64,000 nt of DNA, taken from Chloroflexota bacterium (lineage in GTDB: Bacteria; Chloroflexota; Anaerolineae; Promineifilales; Promineifilaceae). The notes below the pieces were generated by a model. The model worked only from the letters and a program-made list of their open reading frames with translations. It ran no database searches and was not told the origin of the DNA. Of the stretch, positions 44,325 to 52,300 are shown piece after piece. The position numbers were made by a program, and so were the translations under genes. The stretch is from positions 22,691 through 86,690 of the forward strand of contig JAKEFB010000308.1 of NCBI GenBank assembly GCA_022616275.1, given 5' to 3'. Each line of letters begins with the position of its first letter. The first letter of the stretch is position 1.

Positions 44325-44346
44325 TGTAGGGCCTCCAGTCCCTACA
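44325..44346. repeat. TGTAGGG/CCCTACA hairpin inside the cluster
   Basis: TGTAGGG (44325-44331) and CCCTACA (44340-44346) form a 7-bp hairpin with an 8-base loop. It lacks a T-tract, so it is not a clear terminator. The stem matches the outer part of the palindrome at 11819-11848. The surrounding gap 44194-44398 has no gene. Confidence 0.55.
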
Positions 44347-44398
44347 CAACAAATGCTCAATCTGTTGAGTCCGCAAATGGTCGTGCGCTGAGGCGAAC

Positions 44399-45229
44399 GT
44401 GAGCTCTATCGTTACGGAACAGGGTATTTTACATTATGAATCTATCGGCCGGGGGCAGCCCATCATTCTGCTGCACGGCTGGATAAATTCATGGGACGTC
44501 TGGCGAGAGTCCATGATTGCCCTGGCCTCGGAGCGAAAGTATCGCGTCTATGCACTGGACTTTTGGGGTTTCGGGGATTCAGCCAAGGGCACGGGGGATG
44601 CCGCCTCAGCCTTCCAAATCTCCAGCTACGTGGAAATGGTCCGGCAGTTCATGGACACGCTGGGCATTCTCCACGCCCCGGTAGCTGGCCATTCCATGGG
44701 GGGAACTGTCGCCCTGCAACTGGCCCTCAACCACCCCGAGCGCATCAAAAAAGTCGCTGTCGTCGGCTCACCCATCATTGGCTCCTCTTTGAACCCCTTT
44801 CTGAAACTGGCCGGTTACGGCTGGATTGCCGAGCTTGTCTGGCGCTACCCTTTCATCCGCTCCACCATCATGCGCATTTTGCTGGCCGGCGATTCCAAAA
44901 AAGTCCGTCAGATGATCTTCCGTGACGTGCAGCGAACGAGCATTGAGTCCTTTTTCCGTAGCATCGGCGATTTGCGCGATACCGACCTGCGTGGGGAATT
45001 AGGCAAACTGACCATTCAAACGCTTGGCATCTATGGCACCAGAGATAACATCGTCTCCCCCACCAATGCCGAGTTATTGATCAGTAAGACGAAGTGCGCC
45101 GAAATTACGATGATGGAGCATTCCCGCCACTTCCCCATGACAGACGAGCCGGAACGGTTCGTGAGTACTTTAACGCGCTTCATGAGTAACCATGAAGGGG
45201 ATAGCCTGAGGTTAGCCGATGCTAATTAA
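44399..45229 (+). CDS. Alpha/beta hydrolase with intact catalytic triad
   Basis: The 276-aa protein starts at a GTG with GAGG about nine bases upstream. The fold is clear: oxyanion loop HGWINSWDVW (26-35), nucleophile elbow GHSMGG (S99), acid YGTRDNIVSP (D216) and base HSRHFPM (H244). Family members are esterases, lipases, thioesterases, dehalogenases or peptidases; the substrate cannot be told from sequence. No signal peptide. It overlaps the V4R gene by 11 bases, so they are coupled. A paralogue lacking the nucleophile closes the cluster (55142). Confidence 0.85.
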   Translation: MSSIVTEQGILHYESIGRGQPIILLHGWINSWDVWRESMIALASERKYRVYALDFWGFGDSAKGTGDAASAFQISSYVEMVRQFMDTLGILHAPVAGHSMGGTVALQLALNHPERIKKVAVVGSPIIGSSLNPFLKLAGYGWIAELVWRYPFIRSTIMRILLAGDSKKVRQMIFRDVQRTSIESFFRSIGDLRDTDLRGELGKLTIQTLGIYGTRDNIVSPTNAELLISKTKCAEITMMEHSRHFPMTDEPERFVSTLTRFMSNHEGDSLRLADAN

Positions 45230-45878
45230 ACCAAAAGAAGAACCCCATACTGCGCTGGAGGAGCGCGAGTATTACTATCCTAACAAAATGGGCCGGATTG
45301 TGTTGACGGCCATGGAAGACATCATGGGCCGGCACGGGGTAAACGCCGTTTTAAACCTGGCCGGGCTCAGCCGTTTCGTCAACAACTACCCCCCCAACAA
45401 CCTGGAGTTGGGTTTTACCTTTTCCGAGTTTGGCGCTATCCAGGAAACGTTGGACGAGATGTACGGGGTGCGCGGCGGACGCGGCCTGGCCATGCGTGCC
45501 GGCCGGGAAACCTTCAAATACGCCCTCAGGGAATTCATGCCCGTCCTGGGCATTGCCGACCTGGCTTTCCGGCCGCTACCGCTGGGCATCAAGCTGAAAA
45601 TCGGCCTGGAGGTCTTTGCCGAAACGTTTAACAAATTTACCGACCAGATTGTCAAGTTGAGCCAGGATTCGGAAAAACACCTCTGGAAAATTCTACGTTG
45701 CCCGGTTTGCTGGGGACGCCAGTCGGAAAGTCCCTGCTGCCACCTGGCTGTGGGCCTGTTGCAAGAATCACTCTACTGGGTCAGCAACGGCAAAAACTTC
45801 TACGTCAAAGAAATAGAATGTGTCGCCGCCGGTGATGAAGCATGTGTCATTGCCATTAACAAGAAGCCGATTATTTAG
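45219..45878 (+). CDS. V4R (4-vinyl reductase) domain protein
   Basis: The 219-aa protein ends in a V4R domain with its cysteine pattern: CPVCWGRQSESPCCH (C161, C164, C173, C174) then YVKEIECVAAGDEACVI (C201, C209). The N-terminal half (MGRIVLTAMEDIMGRHGVNA) is the usual helical partner. V4R domains bind small hydrophobic ligands in BchJ and in phenol-sensing regulators such as DmpR/XylR, and the cysteines may bind a metal. Standing alone and coupled to a hydrolase and an acyl reductase, it probably senses or carries a hydrophobic molecule. Function inferred. Confidence 0.8.
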   Translation: MLIKPKEEPHTALEEREYYYPNKMGRIVLTAMEDIMGRHGVNAVLNLAGLSRFVNNYPPNNLELGFTFSEFGAIQETLDEMYGVRGGRGLAMRAGRETFKYALREFMPVLGIADLAFRPLPLGIKLKIGLEVFAETFNKFTDQIVKLSQDSEKHLWKILRCPVCWGRQSESPCCHLAVGLLQESLYWVSNGKNFYVKEIECVAAGDEACVIAINKKPII

Positions 45879-45881
45879 CTG

Positions 45882-47165
45882 ATGCGCCGTATTATTCTAC
45901 AAGAACTTAGTCACATACATCCTTTCAATGAGCCTGCCCGTGACTTGAGAGTTCACAACGTTCCCCTTTGGCTATGGCAGCGCGACGTCCTCAACCCCTA
46001 CGTCACCGAGGAGCGCGAATACCCGGACTGGAAGATTGCCCAGCGGCTCGAGGGGGACGAACAGGTGGAACGGCTGGTCCACCGGGACAACCTCTTCTTC
46101 AACAAAGCCCTGATTGATGAATTCATGGCCCGGGCCCGCGCCGGTCGCAAGCCGGTGCGTATTGCCTTTCGCAAGGACGATCTGACTATTGTCGAACACA
46201 TCCGGCCGCTAACCCGTTCCTTCTTTGAACAAGACAATCTTCTCCTGGCCGACATGTGGTACTTGCCCCAGGGCATTTCTCAAAACCTGGTCGCCCAGCC
46301 CCTCGTCATTGAAACAGAGCCCCGCGAAGTCGGCTACTACCACGTGCCGCCCTACATGGCCTCGGTCACTGGCGACCTGGTCTATCAATTACCCCGTAAA
46401 GCCTTTGTCTGTCTGGAAAGCTGGGTCCACCTCTTTGTCATTGACATCCTCTTCGGCGTTTTCGCCCAAGGCAAAGACATAGAAGACAAGGTAGACTCTG
46501 ACTGGCGTTACCGGCTCAAGATACTCTTTAAAGCCCTGGTCGAGCAAAAACAGGTCTTAGATTGTTCCGAGCTGGTTAAAGTGGGTCAGAACGTCAACAT
46601 TGACCCCTCGGCCGTCATCCACGGTCTCACGACCATCGGCAACAACGTCACCATTGGCCCTGGTGTCGTCATTGACAACTGCATCATCGGCAACAACGTC
46701 AACGTCTCCCAGGGTTGCCAGTTAATGCTCAGCGTCGTCAGCGACGGCTGTTTTCTGCCTTTCCGCGCCTCCCTCTTCATGACCACCCTGATGGAAAACT
46801 CGATGGTCGCCCAGAATACCTGCCTGCAACTATGCGTCGTCGGCCGGGACTCTTTCATTGGCGCCGGTTCTACTTTCACCGACTTCAACGTCTTGCCCGC
46901 CCCCTTGAGGGCTTTTGGCGCCAAGGGGCTGGAAGAGACCAACATGTTCGTCCTCGGCGGCTGCGTTGGCCACCATTGCCGCCTGAGTTCGGGTTTGGTC
47001 ATCTACCCGGCCCGCACCATCGAATCAGACGTGGTGCTCCTGGCCAGCGAAGAAAGACGATACATTACCAACAACATCTGTTACGAAGACAGCGACCATC
47101 ACGCCCTGAAATTGAAATACCCTTACCCCCGGCTGTATCCCCGCCGCGAGGAACAACCGGAATAA
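45882..47165 (+). CDS. Left-handed beta-helix (hexapeptide) protein with novel N-terminal region
   Basis: The 427-aa protein has a hexapeptide-repeat left-handed beta-helix at about 232-400 (VNIDPSAVIHGLTTIGNNV, TIGPGVVIDNCIIGNNVNVS, later VVGRDSFIGAGSTFTDFN). Its first 230 residues (PLWLWQRDVLNPYVTEERE, VRIAFRKDDLTIVEHIRPL) do not match a family I know. Hexapeptide proteins are acyl- or nucleotidyl-transferases (LpxA, GlmU types), and acyl-ACP is a common donor. It lies 3 bases after V4R and 16 bases before the AAR homologue, so an acyl-transfer role in the same pathway is a reasonable guess. Confidence 0.75.
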   Translation: MRRIILQELSHIHPFNEPARDLRVHNVPLWLWQRDVLNPYVTEEREYPDWKIAQRLEGDEQVERLVHRDNLFFNKALIDEFMARARAGRKPVRIAFRKDDLTIVEHIRPLTRSFFEQDNLLLADMWYLPQGISQNLVAQPLVIETEPREVGYYHVPPYMASVTGDLVYQLPRKAFVCLESWVHLFVIDILFGVFAQGKDIEDKVDSDWRYRLKILFKALVEQKQVLDCSELVKVGQNVNIDPSAVIHGLTTIGNNVTIGPGVVIDNCIIGNNVNVSQGCQLMLSVVSDGCFLPFRASLFMTTLMENSMVAQNTCLQLCVVGRDSFIGAGSTFTDFNVLPAPLRAFGAKGLEETNMFVLGGCVGHHCRLSSGLVIYPARTIESDVVLLASEERRYITNNICYEDSDHHALKLKYPYPRLYPRREEQPE

Positions 47166-47181
47166 CCACAAGTGGGCTTCA

Positions 47182-48282
47182 ATGCCAGACACTTTTGCCT
47201 TTATCATTCACCCCATTGACCCGCAACGAGACGTAGCCCGCAAGTTTCCGGCTCTGGGTAAGCTGCCCGTCTGGCTGATTGACTTTCTGTCGCTGTTCTT
47301 CCCCCCTGTTTACATTTCTAAGATTACCGGCATTCAATCGCTGGCCACCGACCGCCACATAGAAGGCTGGTTCATCGCCTGCCCGCTCACCCCCAGACGT
47401 ATGATGACTCTGCCCCCGGAAGTGGTCTACCGCAAGATCATCCAGACCGGTCGGCTGGCCGAGCGGCTGGGCGCTCGCATCCTCGGTCTGGGGGCTTTTA
47501 CCTCGGTCGTCGGGGACGGCGGGATTACCATTGCCCGGCATCTGAACATCCCCGTGACTACCGGCGATAGCTATACCGTCTCCATTGCCGTCCAGGCCAT
47601 CGAACAGGCTGCCGCGCGCATGGCCATCCCTGTGGCCGGCGCCACGGCCGCAGTCGTCGGGGCCACTGGTTCTATTGGCTCTCTCTCCGCCGTCTTGCTG
47701 GCCGATAAGGTCAACCGCATGCTGCTCGTCGGCCGCAACCCGGACAGACTCAACGCCGTCGCCGGCCGGGTGCAGACTGCCGGCTGCCCCCAGGTAGAGG
47801 TTACCACCGACATCGGCCGGCTGGTCGAAGCCGAGCTGGTCATTACCGTCACCAGCGCCGTCGAATCCATCATCCGGCCAGAGCACCTGCGCCGGGGCGC
47901 CGTAGTTTGCGACGTGGCCCGCCCCCGCGACGTTTCGCGGCAGGTGGTCGAACAGCGCCGCGATGTCCTCGTCATTGAGGGCGGTATGGTCGAAGTGCCC
48001 GGCCTGGTAGATTTTGGTTTTGATTTTGGCTTCCCCCCAAAAATGGCCTACGCCTGCATGGCCGAAACCATGGCCCTGGCCCTGGAAGGACACTACCATT
48101 CTTTCACACTAGGAAAAGATATCCAATTGTCACAAATAACTACCATTGATAAAATTGCTTCACAGCATGGTTTCAAACTTGCCGGTTTTCGCAGCTTCGA
48201 AAGAGCCATCACTGAATCTGAAATTGCCGACATTAAAGCACAATCCCAGTTCATGTATCCAGTAGTGGCCAACGGCAGTTAG
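47182..48282 (+). CDS. Long-chain acyl-ACP reductase (AAR) homologue
   Basis: The 366-aa protein matches the cyanobacterial fatty acyl-ACP reductase along its length, from my memory of the Synechococcus elongatus sequence. It has FAFIIHPIDPQRDVARKFP, HIEGWFIACPL, GLGAFTSVV, TTGDSYTVSIAVQAIEQAA, the NADPH motif VVGATGSIG (158-166), IEGGMVEVPG and YACMAETMALALEGHYHSF. C292 falls where the AAR thioester cysteine (Cys294) lies, and K/H-rich HGF close to the end matches too. AAR reduces acyl-ACP to fatty aldehyde. No aldehyde-deformylating oxygenase is in the window, so the aldehyde may go to alcohol, wax ester or a signal. A shikimate-dehydrogenase-like label would be the generic annotation. Confidence 0.8.
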   Translation: MPDTFAFIIHPIDPQRDVARKFPALGKLPVWLIDFLSLFFPPVYISKITGIQSLATDRHIEGWFIACPLTPRRMMTLPPEVVYRKIIQTGRLAERLGARILGLGAFTSVVGDGGITIARHLNIPVTTGDSYTVSIAVQAIEQAAARMAIPVAGATAAVVGATGSIGSLSAVLLADKVNRMLLVGRNPDRLNAVAGRVQTAGCPQVEVTTDIGRLVEAELVITVTSAVESIIRPEHLRRGAVVCDVARPRDVSRQVVEQRRDVLVIEGGMVEVPGLVDFGFDFGFPPKMAYACMAETMALALEGHYHSFTLGKDIQLSQITTIDKIASQHGFKLAGFRSFERAITESEIADIKAQSQFMYPVVANGS

Positions 48283-48407
48283 TGTAATGGCTAATCGTTG
48301 TCTCGTATGCAAGATAAGTAACCAGAACGACCATCAGGGTCAATGCCTCAGGCAATTGACCCCATTTCCGGCCTCTGGTTGCCAGATTGACGAAAGGAAA
48401 GTGGCTT

Positions 48408-49301
48408 ATGAGTAACGCCCGAATACTAGTGGTAGAAGATGATTTCGACATCTCCAACATGCTCCGCATCTATTTCACCGGGCAAGGCTACAGTGTGGAA
48501 GTGGCTGCGCGGGGCAGCGATGCCCTGACGGCCTGTCGCCGTCAGCTACCCGACCTGATTGTGCTGGACATCATGCTGCCCGACATGGATGGCTACGCCG
48601 TTTGCCGCGAGCTACGAACCACCACCCGCACCAGTCACATTCCCATTATCTTCCTCACCCAACGGGACGAGCGGAGCGACCGAATTGCCGGGCTGGAACT
48701 CGGGGCGGACGATTACATCACCAAGCCGTTCGACATTGAGGAATTGAAACTGCGCGTGCGAACCGCCATCCGTTCCTACCAGCGCCTCAACATGACCGAC
48801 CCGCGCACCGGCCTGCCCAGCGGCCGCCTCATCGAAGAACAGCTCCGAGAATTGATGCGCTCCGACGACTGGGCCTACATCATGGTCGGCGTTGATTCCA
48901 TGGCCCCCTTCATTGACGAGTATGGCTTCGTCGCCGCCGACGAAGTGCTACGCAACATGGCCCTGCTGCTCAACGAAGCCGTGGACCAGTTTGGCACAGC
49001 CAACGACTTCCTCGGCCATGCCAGTGGTGAAACCTTCGTCGTCATCACTCACTCCAAGAGTGTGGCGGCGATGATTGACCACCTGCGGAAACGGTTCGAC
49101 GAAGAGGCGCCGACGCATTATAGCTTTATCCACCGTGAACAAGGTGGCATTCCCCAGCCGGACGGCACCCTGGCCCCGCTGATGAGTCTTTCTTTTGGTA
49201 CCGTTTCCAGCCAGACACAAACTTTTTCCGACATCCGAGAGATTACCGAAACTGCGGCCGAGTTGCGCCGCCTGAATAGCCAGGACTCACCAAAGCGTTG
49301 A
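48408..49301 (+). CDS. Response regulator with degenerate GGDEF domain
   Basis: The ATG at 48408 has GAAAGGAAAG upstream; an earlier TTG is less likely. Of 297 residues, 1-120 form a receiver (ILVVEDDFD acidic pair, phospho-Asp in DLIVLDIMLPD, Thr in FLTQ, Lys in TKPFD). The rest is diguanylate-cyclase-like: DPRTGLPSGRLIEEQLREL at the start, but the active GG(D/E)EF is replaced by ASGETF. It therefore should not make c-di-GMP and may bind GTP or partners. It starts 31 bases before the kinase gene and is its likely partner. Confidence 0.85.
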   Translation: MSNARILVVEDDFDISNMLRIYFTGQGYSVEVAARGSDALTACRRQLPDLIVLDIMLPDMDGYAVCRELRTTTRTSHIPIIFLTQRDERSDRIAGLELGADDYITKPFDIEELKLRVRTAIRSYQRLNMTDPRTGLPSGRLIEEQLRELMRSDDWAYIMVGVDSMAPFIDEYGFVAADEVLRNMALLLNEAVDQFGTANDFLGHASGETFVVITHSKSVAAMIDHLRKRFDEEAPTHYSFIHREQGGIPQPDGTLAPLMSLSFGTVSSQTQTFSDIREITETAAELRRLNSQDSPKR

Positions 49302-49332
49302 ACGTGGGGCGTTAAACGTTCAAACGAACGGG

Positions 49333-52300
49333 ATGGAAAAGGAATTGACTTCGGCCACCACGCTCAGCTTCCTCGACAATTTGCACGAGGGTATTTTGGT
49401 TGTGGCAACCGACGGCACAATTCAATACCTCAACCAGGCAGCGATAGAGTTGCTGGGACTTGAGCGAGAACCGGCTACCCTTTATGAGGCCGTTGCTCCT
49501 TATGAAGCCTGGCAGGAGCTGCTGGAAGGAGATTCGGAAACGCATCTCTACACCAACGCCGGCCGGGTTGGCGTGCAGGCCAGGACGACTACCTGGCAAA
49601 ACACCCCGGCCGTGCAACTGGTGCTGACCCCTGCCCACGCGGTCGAAGATAGCCAGGGTAGGGGACAACTCGACGACCGCCTGGCTGCCCTCACCCGGAT
49701 CAGCCAGCAGTTGAGCGCCACCCTCCGTCTCGACGCTATCCTCCAGGCCGTCGTCGAGGAAGCCACCGCTAACACCGGGGCAACCGGCGGGCACGTCAGC
49801 CTGTACAACAAGGCCCAGGAGCAATTTGCCATGCGCCTGGTGCGCGGCGACGCCGTCCCGCCCGAGCTTCTGGCCGGCCTGGAAAAAGAGGTCCTGGAGA
49901 GTCGCCAGGGCTTGATCCGCCACCGCCTGCCTAAGAAATTTAAGACTCGCTCTCTACTCATTGTTCCCATCGTCTACGAGGGCCTGGTGGCTGGCATGAT
50001 CGTTCTTTACAGCAGCCAGCCAGACTACTTCGACGAAGAAGAACGCCTCTTTGTCGTCGCCCTGGCCAATCACGCGGCGATTGCCATTGGTAATGCGCAA
50101 CGCTTTGATGAGCTAAACAAACGCAGCACTCTGCTCCATCGCCGGGCGCAACAAATCGAACGCTTTGTCGAATCCAGCCGGGTAATGCACGACGACCGGC
50201 CGCTGTCCGAGGTCTACGACGACCTGGTTTACGCCATTCAGGAAGGGGTTGGTTTTCACATTGTCGTCCTTAACCTGATTGACGAAGACGCTCCTGCCAT
50301 GCCTCTGCGTACTATCGCCGCGGCCGGCCTGCCCCTGGAACGCTTCCAGGAAATCCAGCAAATGGTCCAGCCCTGGGCAGAGATTGAAAAAGTCCTCGTG
50401 CCGGAATTTGCCCTGGGCCGCGCTTACTTCGTACCCGCCGAGCGAGCCGACGCTTACGCCAACCTGCAGACGTTCCAGGCCTCCGATCTGTACCCGGTGA
50501 AAGTCCTGGTAGATCAACGCGGTGAATCCACCTACCACGTTGTCTTTGTAGCCGATGACGATGTTTTGAACGTCCGCACCCGGCCGGGCACTGCCCACCA
50601 GGTCATCTCCGCCTTGCCGCACGACGCCCGCCAAATCTACATCACCGGCTCGGCCCAGGCAGTGGACGGCTCTTTCTGGGTCCCCATCATTTACCGGGAC
50701 ATCGCCGGCTGGGTCAATGAACGCTACCTGCAAGAAGATCCCCTCCCTATACAGAATTGGGATCCCAACGACTTGTTTGTCATTCCTTTACTCGGCTCGC
50801 GGGGCCAGCCTATTGGCCTCATCAGCCTGGATTCGCCCGTGGACGGCCACCGGCCGGATATCAACACCGCTAAAGCCTTGGAAATTTTCGCTAACCAGGC
50901 GGCTACAGCCATTGAGAATATCCGGCTTTATCACAACACACGCGCCTACGCCAACCAACTCCAACAATTGCACAACATCTCCCAACAAGTTCTGCGTGAG
51001 CTAGACTTTGACCGGCAGTTGCAGTTGATCGTCGAAAGTATCCAGGCCGCCGGTTGGGATCGCTCCACCCTGACCCTGCGCGACAGAGAATTGAACGTCG
51101 TCAAGCTCGTCGCCGCCGGCCTGACCGAGGAAGAAGTTCGCTTCTTGAAAGACAACCTGCTCCCGGCCGAAACGTGGCGCGAACGTCTGACTGACGAGCG
51201 CTATAGCCACTACCGGGTAGGCGCCTGCTACTTTATGCCGGCCGATGACCCCTGGGTCCAGGAAAGGGTAGGGCTTGGCTTGCCCGATAATTCGCCGGTT
51301 CGGGCCGAACCGTACGCCTGGCATCCCGATGACCTTTTGTTCCTGCCATTGTACGACCGGGAGCAGCACGTCATGGCCATCATTAGCCTGGACCACCCCC
51401 AGGACGGCCGCCGGCCAACCCTCCGGTCCGTACAGATCATCGAGCTGTACGCCCAAATGGCCACGCCCATCATTGAAAACTCGCAACTCTACCAGGAGAT
51501 GCAGCACCAGTTGGCTGACCTGCGCACAGTCACCGAGGTGGGCCGGGCCATCTCCACCATCCTGGACCTGGAAGAATTGCTGGAACAAATCGGCCGGGCT
51601 ATCTCGGCCGCCTACCAGGTAGACAGCTACTACATCTCCCTCTACAACACCACTGACAACACCCTCCACTTCCCGGTTTTGGTCGAGCGAATGGCATCGC
51701 AAGACGTGTCGCCAATCCAGGCTGAGCGCGGTCCCACTAATTACGTTTTCCGGACTGGACAGCCGCTGCTGGTCAGCAACAAATCCGAATGGGACAAACA
51801 CACCGACCCTGGCTACGGCGAACCCTCCGAATCGTACCTGGCCGTGCCCATGCGCGCCGCCGACCGGGTGATTGGTGTAATTGCCATCCAGGACTATAGC
51901 CGGCCCAATCTCTTCGGCGATCACCACATCCGCACCTTAACGACAATTGCCTCCCAGGCGGCCGTAGCTATTGAAAATGCCCGGTTACTGAGCGAAACGC
52001 TGGCCCGTAGCCAGGAGTTGCGGATCTTATTTGAAGCCAGCCATGCCATCTCCGGCACCCTGGACCAGGAAATTGTTCTGACCGCCATGGGCGATTACTT
52101 ACTCCAGGTGGTCAACGCCCAAGGCTACACCATCTACGAGTGGAACCGGGCCAAACGAGAAGCGGTCGTAGTAGCAGAACACGCCCGGCTGGCCCAGCGC
52201 GATCTCACCCCGGCCAGCGCCGTCTACAACCTGGCCGATTTCAAAGTCATACAGCAGGTAATAGATACTCAGGTACCCCTGGTTGCCCAGGTTGACGGCC

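Noticed and set aside
47182-48282. Shikimate dehydrogenase or generic Rossmann oxidoreductase
   Set aside because: N- and C-terminal segments and the YACMAE cysteine match AAR, not AroE; the Lys-Asp pair of AroE is not seen.
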